Assembly (NCBI RefSeq): GCF_025318105.1
Contig: NZ_JAOANI010000020.1
Coordinates: 53,816 to 117,815, forward strand
Reading direction: 5' to 3'
Origin: Venatoribacter pacificus
GTDB taxonomy: Bacteria; Pseudomonadota; Gammaproteobacteria; Pseudomonadales; Oceanobacteraceae
Length of the DNA stretch: 64,000 nucleotides
Within the stretch, counting starts at the first letter, position 1, and every line of letters begins with the position of its first letter. Positions 8,579 to 17,241 of this stretch are shown here, in pieces. Position numbers and translations under genes: made by a program. The notes beneath the pieces were generated by a model, which was not told the DNA's origin, did no database searches, and was given only the letters and a program-made list of their open reading frames with translations.

Positions 8579-10186
8579 TCACTGCAGATACTTTTGCGCT
8601 TCAATATTGCCCAGATCGGCAGATTTCTGGGCATAAAAGCGCATTTTTTCTTTGTCTTTCATATGATAATAAGTTCCGGCAATCTCCAGCAGGGCCTTAC
8701 TGTCATTCGGTTTTAATTCAAGATACTGCAGCCAGTATCTGGCTATTTGCGCAAAGTCTTTGTTTTTCCGGATAAGGGCATAATCCAGCCGGTAATAATT
8801 GTCGAAATCTTCGGGATCCAGCTCGATGGCTTTTTTAAGATCAACTTCAGCATTGCTCCAGTCTCCCTGATGAGCATAATAAAGTGCGCGGTAGTAATAC
8901 ACTTCATCATTATCCGGGGCTAACTGCAGCGCCTGCTGATAAGCCGCAACCTGCGCTCCGGGCAACATCTCCGAGCGCTGCTGGTAAGTTTTTTGCGCCA
9001 GGCTCAATGCAATATCTTTACGCAAACTCTGATATTTTTCGTTCTCAGGATTCAACTGACAGGCCTGACGTATTGCTTTACCCGCTGCACTGTATTCTTC
9101 GCGCTTATACTCACTCCAGGCCAGTTGCTGATAATAGCTGCTTTCATAAGGATACAGGGTGATTGCCCGCTGATGCGCCTTTGAAGCCGCTGCGTATTCT
9201 TTTTTGTCATACAGTGTCCGGCCTTTGCCATAGAACGCTTCATCGTTATCACCCAGCTGCAGCGCGGCATCATAATATTGCAGAGAATCATTATAATGAT
9301 TCGCGATGCGTGAATCTTTGCCTGCTTCCTGCAGAATAAATCCGGGAATTTGTGCCAGCAGAGGGTTACTGCTGACCCCGGAGTTTGCGGCTTCCGCAAC
9401 GGCCTTCATGCTGTCATAGGAACCACCCCAGTGAGGAGCCTGAGTAATAATAAAATTACGGTAAAGCGTATAGCTGGCAGGCTGTAAATCTACTCCCTGT
9501 GAAAAAGCCTGCTGACTTCCCTCGTCATTTCCTAATAGTTTTTCTGTCCAGATTAATAACGCATAGGCCGGCAACATATCGGCCTTACGCTGGATAACCC
9601 GCTGCAAATCAGCACGGGCCAGTTTTGCATAAGACTCCATACCCTGAATTTGCTGATCACTGGTTTCGGAGCTGACGTTGCCGCCACGACTGGCCCAGGC
9701 CATCGCGTAATAATAATTTGCCCTTGCCATATAGGGTTGCACATTAACCGGGCTGCTGCTCACCCAATCGTTCAGTTGCTGGAGATAATTTTCACGGATT
9801 ACCCGGAAAGCAGCATAGGCGGCAACTTCGCTGCGCTCACTGCGAATATCTTTTTCACGCAAACGGCTCAGAGCCTGAAGACGCAGGTTCAGGCTGGTGT
9901 AATTTTTTTCGGCCAGCATCTGGCGTAAAGAAACAACGAACTGAATGGCATCAGAAGAGGATGAAGAAACAAACTGCGCAGCTGCGCTATCAGGAGCAGT
10001 CGACAAATGACTGTTACGCTTCTGAGCTCCGGGATTAACGGTTTCGACTTTAGCAGGCGTTTGACTGGTTGCCGGAGGCTTGTCGCTGAAATGCACCTGA
10101 CCTTTATCGTCGGTCCATTTATAAACCTGAGCCTGCGCGCTGGCGACCCATAATGAAAACAGCAGTAACGACAGCGTTATGCGCAT
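8579..10186 (-). CDS. Periplasmic DUF4124 and TPR-repeat protein
   Basis: Secreted protein of 535 residues. A signal peptide (MRITLSLLLFSLWVASAQA) is followed by a DUF4124 domain, recognised by VYKWTDDKGQVHFSDKPP. After a linker, a long helical region begins near residue 70 and contains at least six tetratricopeptide repeats, for example DEAFYGKGRTLYDKKEYAAA and DEVYYYRALYYAHQGDWSNA. The repeats suggest a scaffold for protein contacts in the periplasm. I chose the ATG at 10186, which has a strong AAGGAGG 6-7 nt upstream; the frame stays open 8 codons further. A perfect 14-bp palindrome lies about 50 bp upstream. Specific role unknown. Confidence 0.85.
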   Translation of the reverse strand: MRITLSLLLFSLWVASAQAQVYKWTDDKGQVHFSDKPPATSQTPAKVETVNPGAQKRNSHLSTAPDSAAAQFVSSSSSDAIQFVVSLRQMLAEKNYTSLNLRLQALSRLREKDIRSERSEVAAYAAFRVIRENYLQQLNDWVSSSPVNVQPYMARANYYYAMAWASRGGNVSSETSDQQIQGMESYAKLARADLQRVIQRKADMLPAYALLIWTEKLLGNDEGSQQAFSQGVDLQPASYTLYRNFIITQAPHWGGSYDSMKAVAEAANSGVSSNPLLAQIPGFILQEAGKDSRIANHYNDSLQYYDAALQLGDNDEAFYGKGRTLYDKKEYAAASKAHQRAITLYPYESSYYQQLAWSEYKREEYSAAGKAIRQACQLNPENEKYQSLRKDIALSLAQKTYQQRSEMLPGAQVAAYQQALQLAPDNDEVYYYRALYYAHQGDWSNAEVDLKKAIELDPEDFDNYYRLDYALIRKNKDFAQIARYWLQYLELKPNDSKALLEIAGTYYHMKDKEKMRFYAQKSADLGNIEAQKYLQ

Positions 10187-10238
10187 ATAACCCTCCTTGT
10201 TATCCTTCATCCGTTATCGTGAAGAGTAACAGTTTGAG

Positions 10239-10252
10239 GGTTACATGTAACC
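10239..10252. promoter_or_regulatory. 14-bp perfect palindrome upstream of the DUF4124/TPR gene
   Basis: GGTTACATGTAACC lies in the 102-bp gap between the lipid kinase stop and the TPR-protein start. It has no T-run and looks more like an operator than a terminator. The factor is unknown. Confidence 0.4.
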
Positions 10253-10288
10253 GTCGCCTGTTGCCTGAATAAAGGGATAAAACGGGCG

Positions 10289-11179
10289 CTAAGGCACCAG
10301 CAGGCGTACCGGACTGCCTTCCATCTGCAGATTCAGCGGCAATTCGGCCAGCGAATCACCATCGGCCTGCACCGGCTCGCGTTCGGTACCGGCATTCAGT
10401 AATTCAATCTGCACATGACGGGCAGCAACAGATTTCATGCCCGGCATTTTTTCCATAATCCCCAAGGGCAGCCCCAGCAAAATGCCGATAAATTTCAGCG
10501 GGCTGTTGCCGGATATCATCAATACCTGCGTGGTAGGCTTGCTTAAATCCGCCTGACGCGACAGGACAAAAGATCCAGCATAATAACGGCCATTGGTAAT
10601 CACCACAGAATTGGCCTGATAGCGTTCGCCATCCACCGTCAGCTGATAGGTTTTTTTACCGAAGTGGCGCAGCTGTTTAAGCATCGACAATACATACGCC
10701 AGCTTGCCGACTTTCTTTTTTAACGCCAGATCGACGTTATCCACCACCCAGGCGTCGTAACCGATTCCTGCCATTAAAACAAAGCGGCGTTCATTTACTG
10801 ATCCCAGATAAATCGGCTTTTCGCGTCCCTGCAGAATAATATCGGCGATGCCTTCCGGTGTTTTGCCAATGCCCAGTTCAGCCGCCAGAACATTCACGGT
10901 TCCGGTCGGAATTAAAGCCAGGCGGTAGCTTTGATTGTCGCGCTCACGCAGACCGTTCACAACTTCATTGATCGTGCCATCGCCACCGGCCACCGCCACA
11001 ACATCGAGCTGGCCTTCATACGCTGCCAGATAACGGGTTGCATCACCGGCACTCTGAGTCGGATACAGACTGACATCACAACCACGGTTGCTCAGCGCCT
11101 GCTGTACAGCTTCAACAATGCGGCGATTACCGGAGCCGGAAACCGGATTAAAAACGATCAGAACCTGTGTTGCAGCCAC
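10289..11179 (-). CDS. YegS/DagK-type lipid kinase
   Basis: Cytoplasmic or membrane-associated kinase of the diacylglycerol-kinase catalytic family (YegS/BmrU), which phosphorylates a lipid such as diacylglycerol. The 296-residue protein opens with VLIVFNPVSGSGNRR, the conserved nucleotide-binding start, and has the catalytic glycine motif VAVAGGDGTINEVVNGL near residues 75-91. The C-terminal half has the usual beta-sandwich with QADGDSLAELP near the end, matching the family hallmark Q-x-D-G-E/D. Length is normal. The start codon is a GTG at 11179 with a GGAG about 9 nt upstream. Divergent from the Fur-box gene to the right. Exact lipid substrate is not predictable. Confidence 0.87.
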   Translation of the reverse strand: MAATQVLIVFNPVSGSGNRRIVEAVQQALSNRGCDVSLYPTQSAGDATRYLAAYEGQLDVVAVAGGDGTINEVVNGLRERDNQSYRLALIPTGTVNVLAAELGIGKTPEGIADIILQGREKPIYLGSVNERRFVLMAGIGYDAWVVDNVDLALKKKVGKLAYVLSMLKQLRHFGKKTYQLTVDGERYQANSVVITNGRYYAGSFVLSRQADLSKPTTQVLMISGNSPLKFIGILLGLPLGIMEKMPGMKSVAARHVQIELLNAGTEREPVQADGDSLAELPLNLQMEGSPVRLLVP

Positions 11180-11327
11180 TCAGCATACTCCCCATCGGCA
11201 CGCTGGCGGCAATGAACAAGGGTGGAGGCCAGCGCGGCGCGGATTATAGCGGAATGATGACAGCCAGCCTATGGATGCCGTTGACGGCCATGCCTGCGAC
11301 AAATCAAGATTCCATGAAAAGCTTGCA

Positions 11328-11346
11328 AATGATAATTATTATCATT
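11328..11346. promoter_or_regulatory. Perfect Fur-box palindrome
   Basis: AATGATAATTATTATCATT is an exact 19-bp palindrome and an almost ideal Fur box. It ends 35 bp before the start of the gene at 11382, so it most likely represses that gene when iron is plentiful. It is about 150 bp from the divergent lipid kinase start. Confidence 0.85.
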
Positions 11347-11381
11347 AGATTAATTTGCCTGCACTTACCAAGGAGTCCGCC

Positions 11382-11858
11382 ATGCCTCATTCATACTGCG
11401 AATCTGCTTTCTGTTCTGCGCAGCCCGCAGCTGGCGGGCGGGTTATCCGTCCACGGCAGTTTCGTTCGGCTCCGGCCACGCAAGGCGGCAGCCTGGTGCC
11501 AATGCATGAGCAGCAACGACTCGCACAGCTGGAGCTGCAGATACGCTCGCACCAGGGTTGCGAGCTGCACCCGGAATGGCTGAATGAATATCTGGATTTG
11601 GGGCTGGAACTGGCCTGCCGCGCCGGTGAGCGCCATCTGCAACCGTTACAGGAAAGCTGGCTGACGCGTATGTATAACACCTTGCGTGATGCAACGTTTA
11701 ACACCGATGCCAGCAACCATTGGCGGCGTCAGTGTCTGGATTATCTGTACCAACCTTTTTTTGCGCTGCAGCATTTGTACCGCACGAAACCGGAACGCTG
11801 CACGCATCTGAATCTGATTGTGCATGAATTTACGCTCGCCAATCGTTACCTGAGCTGA
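11382..11858 (+). CDS. Fur-box-controlled protein of unknown function, 158 aa
   Basis: A 158-residue soluble protein starting at the ATG at 11382, which has AAGGAGT 5 nt upstream; the frame is open 9 codons further. The first 35 residues are low in structure and hold two Cys (C6, C11). From about residue 42 it is helical with many Gln, Leu, Arg and Trp: LHPEWLNEYLDLGLELACRA and WRRQCLDYLYQPFFAL. No signal peptide or membrane segment. The layout loosely recalls FagA-type iron-starvation proteins of Pseudomonas, but that comparison is from memory and weak. The perfect Fur box just upstream predicts induction when iron is short. It is otherwise unassigned. Confidence 0.78.
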   Translation: MPHSYCESAFCSAQPAAGGRVIRPRQFRSAPATQGGSLVPMHEQQRLAQLELQIRSHQGCELHPEWLNEYLDLGLELACRAGERHLQPLQESWLTRMYNTLRDATFNTDASNHWRRQCLDYLYQPFFALQHLYRTKPERCTHLNLIVHEFTLANRYLS

Positions 11859-12072
11859 TGATTAAAACGAGCACCGGATTGCTCGTACCGAAATGGACTG
11901 AGGGTAAGCAAGGATGCACTTACTCGAGGGCACCGCTGAATAATGTGAACGTTTTCAGTAAGCCGAAGCGGGCACTGACGTATTCAGAGGTGTCCAAGGT
12001 TAGCGCTTTAAAGCAGGCATACGGCACTTTTGCCATTTATTGCTAGGCTGAAGTTATCCATTATTGTGCCTG
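11859..12072 (+). other. Intergenic stretch without a supported gene
   Basis: A 62-codon frame spans 11858-12046 but has no ribosome site of its own beyond overlap with the preceding stop, and its translation shows no domain or membrane segment. No terminator or repeat was seen. It probably holds the promoter of the CZB gene. Confidence 0.5.
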
Positions 12073-12543
12073 ATGCTTATGCCCTTTATTGCCAATATTA
12101 ATATCAGCCATACCGACAGAGAAAAATTTCTGCAGCAGATTGGCCGCGCCAAAACCGCACACCTGCGCTGGCGCGCCTACGCTCAGGCACTGCTCTCCGG
12201 CCACGATATCGAAGAGGGCCAGCTGCCGCTGGAACATGACGAATGTCAGTTCGGGCGTTGGTATTATGGTGCTGGCCAGGCCTTACGTACCCTGCCGGAA
12301 TTCCGCGCAATAGAAATCCCACACAAACAACTGCATCAGGTTTGCCTCGACTTATTCAGCCTGCTGAAGCGCAGTGAAAAACCATCGCTCTGGCAACGTA
12401 TTCTGGACCCGACAGGCAAAGGCGATAGTAAAAAAGCCGCAGAAATACAGTTGAAAGCCACACTGCTGACCAGTGTTTCCGGTGATTTATTACGCTCACT
12501 GGAAACTCTGGAGCGACAGCTTCAGGCAACACAAGAGTTTTAA
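12073..12543 (+). CDS. Stand-alone CZB (chemoreceptor zinc-binding) domain protein
   Basis: Cytoplasmic protein of about 156 residues made almost entirely of a CZB domain, a helical zinc sensor usually attached to chemoreceptors or diguanylate cyclases. The zinc ligand pattern is complete: His30 in KTAHLRW, Cys58 in CQFGRWYYG, and His84 and His88 in IPHKQLHQV (numbering from 12073). No receptor or catalytic domain is present. A short C-terminal extension (KGDSKKAAEIQLKATLLTS and a leucine-rich helix) could mediate dimerisation. Start is uncertain: TTG 12064, ATG 12073 and ATG 12079 are all possible and no strong ribosome site is visible. It ends just before a strong terminator. Confidence 0.83.
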   Translation: MLMPFIANINISHTDREKFLQQIGRAKTAHLRWRAYAQALLSGHDIEEGQLPLEHDECQFGRWYYGAGQALRTLPEFRAIEIPHKQLHQVCLDLFSLLKRSEKPSLWQRILDPTGKGDSKKAAEIQLKATLLTSVSGDLLRSLETLERQLQATQEF

Positions 12544-12554
12544 TCGGTCACATT

Positions 12555-12595
12555 AAAAAAGCCCCGCCAGTGTTCACTGGCGGGGCTGATTTTTT
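12555..12595. terminator. Bidirectional intrinsic terminator
   Basis: A perfect 12-bp GC-rich stem (12561-12572 with 12575-12586, 2-nt loop) is flanked by an A-run on the left and a T-run on the right. It can stop both the CZB transcript from the left and the nuclease transcript from the right. Confidence 0.92.
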
Positions 12596-12633
12596 ATCAC
12601 GTCCGTGTTGCTTATGTTTATCCGTTTTCGCCC

Positions 12634-15273
12634 TCAGGCACGACGACGCAATGCGGCAGTCAATGCCAGCACCAGCAAACTCAACGGGTGCAATGGGCCA
12701 CCGTTGTTATCGTCGTTATTATTATTGTTTCCGTTATCTGAGCCGTTATCCGGATTTTCCGGTGCAGGTTCTGGCTGAGGCTCGGGTTCTGGCTGAGGCT
12801 CTGGCGTTTTCTCATCAATACGCAGGGCAACCACAATCGGATCATGGTCGGATGAGCGGTAAGCATCAGCATTGGCGTAATTATCAATGGAGTCGTAATC
12901 CTGACCCGTTGCTTCAGTCTCATAATCCATCAGACTGTCTTCTACCGAGTTGATATGCCAGGCATCAACACTGACCACATGGGCATAAAAATCTGCGGTC
13001 GCCAGAGCATGGTCCAGGCTGCCAAGAAAACCACCAAAGGAATAAGAATAAGGCTGAGTTTCTGTCGATTTTTCGCTGTATTTCAGATTGCTGAAACCGG
13101 CATCCAGAATCGTATTAATCGGATCTTCTTTGCTGTAAGCATTCAGATCACCCAACACCAGCTGGGCATTGCTGCTGACACCGGTAGGCTGGGTTGCCAG
13201 ATACTGGACTAATGCCTGCGCGGCGCGGTTGCGGGTCTGATTACAGTTGCCCTGACCATCGGCGCCTTCATTGTCTTCATTACAGGCAGAGCCTTTGGAT
13301 TTCAGGTGATTAACAGCAACCGTGAAGATTTCATCATTCATACTGAACGACTGAATTAATGCCGGACGGTTTTTAGTATCAAGAAATAATGGCCGATCAT
13401 TTTCATCTTTGGCTGAATTGCTGCTGTCGAGAATCGCGGTGGTACCTACGGCGGTTACTTTTCCGGCGCGGTAAATCAAACCTACGGTAATCGCATCGCT
13501 GCCAATGCTGCTGACACCCGGATTAATCAGGCTGTATTCATTACCTGCCGTCTGCTGTTTATTCAGTTCATTAACCAGTGTCTGAATAGCGCTGTACTCA
13601 CCGAAACCGTCGTTCTCGATTTCCATAAGACCGATAATATCGGCATTCATAGCGGTTAACGCCGCGACAATTTTATCGCTCTGCATGGTGAATGCATCAT
13701 AGGTTTTAGCACCACGGCTGGTTGGGAAACCGCCACCCTGACCATCACCATTAAAGTAATTGAGAACATTCATACCAACGATCACCAGATTGGCATCGGC
13801 AGCAATCGTGGGTGCGGCCGTACGCGGATGTGTAGGGTCGATGCTCAGTGCAGAAGGAATTACGGTGTAATTATTTTTATAAGCATGCATAACACCATCG
13901 AAGGTGCTGACGCTGTCACCGATACGCACAGGATTCAGCGCGCTGAAACCACTGTCGTCCGGAAACGGAATAAATGCCGGATACGCCGCCGACACACCAT
14001 CATCGATTAATAACACATCCAGTGCGCGCGCAGCGATAACCGCCTGAGCTTCTGCTGATTGTGGTGCAGCAATTTCGGTACTCTGGAAATGCAGTGCCGA
14101 TGACACAACAAACTGGCCGTAATTACCGAAACCATAACCGGTACCAAACAGGTCGCTGACAACCAGGTTCTGCGAGCTGCTGATGCGCATGCCTTCCAGC
14201 GCTTCCAGTTTATTCAGATTAGTCACCGGTAAAGTAACTGGGACCGCGGCCGGCAAGGCATTAACGGAAGAACAGATCACCAGATCCTGCACATTTTTCA
14301 GCTGCGTTACCTGCTGGTATTCAGCAACCTTTGCCATTAGCCGGACTTTGTCTCCGCTGTTCACGGTATTTTTATAGTCATAAATAAAAATACCTTCAGA
14401 GGTCATGGCATCGTTATCGGCATCACTGTCTTCTTCCTGCAGCCAGAAGCCGCTGTATTCATAAGAGCTGTCGCCGTTCGCCAGCAAACCGCCCTGCTTA
14501 TCCAGCGTGACGATACCTTCGACGATCACCGTTTCACCCAACAGCGGACTGGCATCAGCGCTGACATCAGTAATATTGCCCTGCACCGCACTGATTAAAC
14601 GGAATTCTGCCTGACTGCTTTCGCCGCAGTTACCCAGCACAGGTTCAACCACCACATTACAGGCAGATGCAGCACCGGGAGTCGGTGTTGCGGTAATAAA
14701 ACCGGCGCTGTTACGGGCACCTCCGGCACCATTTTCACAGCGCTGCAGCGATTGGTTGTCTTTATCGCCGCCTTCGTTTTCATTCATCTGCGGTTGACCG
14801 GCATTCAGCAACACCAACAGACCTGAATCATCGTTATCATTAGTGTCATACACCAGAGCATCAATCAGGTTCGTGGTGGTTACCGCAGTATTATTCGGGA
14901 AATCGACCGCCGCGGCCTGATACAACGCCACCGCATCGGCACCGTTCTGAATCAGGTTGCTGTCGGGGGAAATATCCAGGTCGCAGTTGGCAACATTGGC
15001 CGCATCACCACAAATGACAAAATAGCCCTGAGCGTTGGTGCTGTGGCCACTGAGATCAACCGTCAGATAGCTCTGATCACTCGAGCCGTTAAACAGCACA
15101 ACAACATGACCATCAAGCGCCGTATTACCAATACCACCATCGTAAAGTTCAATAAATTCTGCGGTATCGGTGCCTGAATTGTCGGAATCGACTTCGTTGA
15201 TTAACAGCGCGCTGCTGTCGGCCAGACTGCTCAGGCTTAAGCCCAGAAGCGTCAGTGTAAGAAGCGGTTTCAT
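12634..15273 (-). CDS. Large secreted endonuclease/exonuclease (ExeM/NucH type) with GlyGly-CTERM-like tail
   Basis: Extracellular DNase-type protein of 879 residues. Order of parts: signal peptide (1-18); lamin-tail domain starting LLINEVDSDNSGTDTAEFIELYD; an OB-fold region from about 220 to 330 (GETVIVEGIVT); and an endonuclease/exonuclease/phosphatase domain from about 490 to 820. Catalytic motifs of that domain are visible: IIGLMEIEND, NHLKSKGSAC, LVLGDLNAYSKED and SSDHDPIVV. The tail has a Pro/Glu linker, an Asn/Asp/Gly stretch, GG, a short hydrophobic helix and RRR, which fits a GlyGly-CTERM sorting signal handled by rhombosortase. Likely role is degrading extracellular DNA for phosphate or biofilm turnover. 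No rhombosortase gene is in this window. Confidence 0.9.
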   Translation of the reverse strand: MKPLLTLTLLGLSLSSLADSSALLINEVDSDNSGTDTAEFIELYDGGIGNTALDGHVVVLFNGSSDQSYLTVDLSGHSTNAQGYFVICGDAANVANCDLDISPDSNLIQNGADAVALYQAAAVDFPNNTAVTTTNLIDALVYDTNDNDDSGLLVLLNAGQPQMNENEGGDKDNQSLQRCENGAGGARNSAGFITATPTPGAASACNVVVEPVLGNCGESSQAEFRLISAVQGNITDVSADASPLLGETVIVEGIVTLDKQGGLLANGDSSYEYSGFWLQEEDSDADNDAMTSEGIFIYDYKNTVNSGDKVRLMAKVAEYQQVTQLKNVQDLVICSSVNALPAAVPVTLPVTNLNKLEALEGMRISSSQNLVVSDLFGTGYGFGNYGQFVVSSALHFQSTEIAAPQSAEAQAVIAARALDVLLIDDGVSAAYPAFIPFPDDSGFSALNPVRIGDSVSTFDGVMHAYKNNYTVIPSALSIDPTHPRTAAPTIAADANLVIVGMNVLNYFNGDGQGGGFPTSRGAKTYDAFTMQSDKIVAALTAMNADIIGLMEIENDGFGEYSAIQTLVNELNKQQTAGNEYSLINPGVSSIGSDAITVGLIYRAGKVTAVGTTAILDSSNSAKDENDRPLFLDTKNRPALIQSFSMNDEIFTVAVNHLKSKGSACNEDNEGADGQGNCNQTRNRAAQALVQYLATQPTGVSSNAQLVLGDLNAYSKEDPINTILDAGFSNLKYSEKSTETQPYSYSFGGFLGSLDHALATADFYAHVVSVDAWHINSVEDSLMDYETEATGQDYDSIDNYANADAYRSSDHDPIVVALRIDEKTPEPQPEPEPQPEPAPENPDNGSDNGNNNNNDDNNGGPLHPLSLLVLALTAALRRRA

Positions 15274-15385
15274 CGTATTTCTCTGCTGTAAAAAATGGAT
15301 GATTCAGCAGGGCATTAAAGAGAATAAGTGTTGCAGATAAGATACGGATTATTGACAGATTTATGTGCGTTATATGACAGCGCCG

Positions 15386-16144
15386 TTATTCTGACCAGCG
15401 ATCGTAGTGGCTGTCCATAATGCGTTGATATTCACCATTTGCTTTCAGTATTTTCAGACCCTCATCAAGTAATTGGGCATATTTATCGGCCTCCGGTTTC
15501 TGGCGACTGAAGGCAATGTAAATATCACTGGTGTGATTTTGCTGACCACGGCGAATCAGCGAACGGTCGTAATGACTGCCAGCCATGGTGTAATCGAATA
15601 CCCGGTCAAAGAAGATGGCACCGGCCACGCGTTCACTGATCAGCATGGCAATCATTTGTTGCTGTTTGGAGACTTCAATCAGTTTAAGTCGGTGACGGTG
15701 CTTTTCAAACTCGGCACCGTATTCGTAACCGTTCATGATCGCCAGCGCAGTTCCGTCCGGAATATCCGCCGGAGTTTGCCAGTTTTTTTCTTTTCCGGTT
15801 TTAAAATAATAAGAAGCCGAGGCGGTAAATAATGGCTGCTCGCCAAAAATATACTGTTCCTCGGTGCTTGGCTGGCGAGTGACATTCCAACAGCCATCGG
15901 CTTTTCCCGCCAGGGTAAGATTTAAAGCACGGGCATAAGGCACGGCCTGAATCGTCAGACTGACACCGCTGACCGCAAAAGCAGCCAGAGCCAGATCACG
16001 GGAGTAACCATTACCCTGCGCATCGGAAAATGGTGGCCAGGCATCTTCGGCGGCAATATTCAGAGTCAGTGCATAACTGTTGGCACTGAACAGCGGGCTG
16101 AATAAAACAATCATCGACATACATAGAAAAAGCACAGGACGCAC
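15386..16144 (-). CDS. Periplasmic solute-binding protein, SBP_bac_3 type
   Basis: Periplasmic binding protein of about 252 residues. I start it at the GTG at 16144, which has GGAGAG 6 nt upstream and gives a clean signal peptide (MRPVLFLCMSMIVLFSPLFSANSYA); the open frame runs 19 codons further. The mature part begins LNIAAEDAWPPFSDAQGNGYSRDLALAAF, the standard opening of family 3 amino-acid-type binding proteins, with ARALNLTLAGKADGCWNVTRQPSTEEQYIF following. There is no permease or ATPase next to it, so it may be an orphan that signals or binds a small ligand rather than feeding a transporter. Ligand unknown. Confidence 0.82.
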   Translation of the reverse strand: MRPVLFLCMSMIVLFSPLFSANSYALTLNIAAEDAWPPFSDAQGNGYSRDLALAAFAVSGVSLTIQAVPYARALNLTLAGKADGCWNVTRQPSTEEQYIFGEQPLFTASASYYFKTGKEKNWQTPADIPDGTALAIMNGYEYGAEFEKHRHRLKLIEVSKQQQMIAMLISERVAGAIFFDRVFDYTMAGSHYDRSLIRRGQQNHTSDIYIAFSRQKPEADKYAQLLDEGLKILKANGEYQRIMDSHYDRWSE

Positions 16145-16205
16145 TACCAACTCTCCGTATTCAGACGACAGACTGCATACGCCTGCGATTTTATTGATCA
16201 ATAAT

Positions 16206-17186
16206 TTATGACTCTGCCCGGCAAGCCAGGAGTGACTGTTGCAGCACGGCAGACTCTAACGGCTGCGTGTGCAGTAATTCCAGCCGGCTTTCATCCGGCA
16301 TACGCGTTGGCATTTCGGTTAATACCCCATCGCGCATATTCAGCACCAGCGACCCTTCGTCGGTCAGTATAATACCTTTAGCGCGTTGCACATCGAGGCT
16401 GTTCAGCCAGCCACGTAAAGCCCGTGCCGAAAATACCCAACCTGCGTTAATTAACCAGCCAACGGAGTAATAACCCTGGCCATGATTTTCCAGCAGGCGC
16501 AGCTCTTCACCCTCTGCCAGCGCATTCTGCGGTGCCAGATCCTCGCGGGCATGCTGATGCGCGTGCGCATCGGGATGCAATGCCAGACGTTGCGATTGCG
16601 TACCACCGGCTAATAATTCCAGCGCTATCTCACCATTCACTACCCAGGCGCTGGCGGTTTTCGCCGGCTCAGCGCGCTGCAGTAATTGCTCAAACGCGTT
16701 GCGGTCAGCGTCTGTTGCCAGATCCGTTTTATTCGCCACCAGCACATCGGCGAGCTGAATCTGATCGGCAAAGACGTCATTATCCAGATAGCGCGGGTCA
16801 CTGAGATGACGCGGATCAAGCACACACAGACTGGCGCCCGGTTGCAGAATATCGCGGTAATGTTCATTACGCAGGGTTTGCAGAATATTGCGCGGATGGC
16901 CCAGCCCGGTTGGCTCAATCAGCAGCACATCGGGTTTTTCCCGCGCAATCAGCATATTCAGACCAATCTGAAATGGCAGGCCGGAGACACAACACAAACA
17001 GCCGCCGGGCACTTCTTTCACCACCGCCCCCTGGCTGGCAAGGATGGCGCCGTCGACCCCGACTTCGCCAAACTCGTTAACCAGCACCGCCCACTTTTCA
17101 TCAGCTGGCTTTTGTTTCAGCAGGTGCAGAATAGCCGTTGTTTTACCAACGCCGAGGAAACCGGTAATCAGGTGGGTACGGATCAT
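16206..17186 (-). CDS. COG0523 (CobW/YjiA/ZigA-type) metal-chaperone GTPase
   Basis: Cytoplasmic P-loop GTPase of the G3E family, 326 residues. Visible: Walker A GFLGVGKTT (9-17), a metal-binding GGCLCC (Cys63, Cys65, Cys66), the E-x-T-G-L-GHP segment, and the base-specificity motif NKTD near 152. A His-containing segment HPDAHAHQHARED lies before the C-terminal CobW domain. Family members move zinc or cobalt to client proteins. A Zur-like palindrome sits 23 bp upstream of the start, which points to the zinc-starvation branch of the family. It is not next to cobalamin genes, which argues against a cobalamin role. The solute-binding gene follows on the same strand. Confidence 0.87.
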   Translation of the reverse strand: MIRTHLITGFLGVGKTTAILHLLKQKPADEKWAVLVNEFGEVGVDGAILASQGAVVKEVPGGCLCCVSGLPFQIGLNMLIAREKPDVLLIEPTGLGHPRNILQTLRNEHYRDILQPGASLCVLDPRHLSDPRYLDNDVFADQIQLADVLVANKTDLATDADRNAFEQLLQRAEPAKTASAWVVNGEIALELLAGGTQSQRLALHPDAHAHQHAREDLAPQNALAEGEELRLLENHGQGYYSVGWLINAGWVFSARALRGWLNSLDVQRAKGIILTDEGSLVLNMRDGVLTEMPTRMPDESRLELLHTQPLESAVLQQSLLACRAES

Positions 17187-17208
17187 GACAGGATCTCTAA
17201 AACAAAAT

Positions 17209-17223
17209 TGTTACATAATAACA
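17209..17223. promoter_or_regulatory. Zur-like operator
   Basis: TGTTACATAATAACA matches 12 of 15 positions of the Zur core TGTTATAATATAACA and is nearly palindromic. It lies in the 55-bp gap between the ybbP stop and the COG0523 GTPase start. Call made by eye; the match is good but not perfect. Confidence 0.55.
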
Positions 17224-17241
17224 CTACTGTCCACCCACCTG

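Noticed and set aside
11858..12046. 62-codon frame after the Fur-box gene
   Set aside because: No ribosome site of its own, no recognisable domain, and composition unlike neighbouring genes; treated as intergenic.
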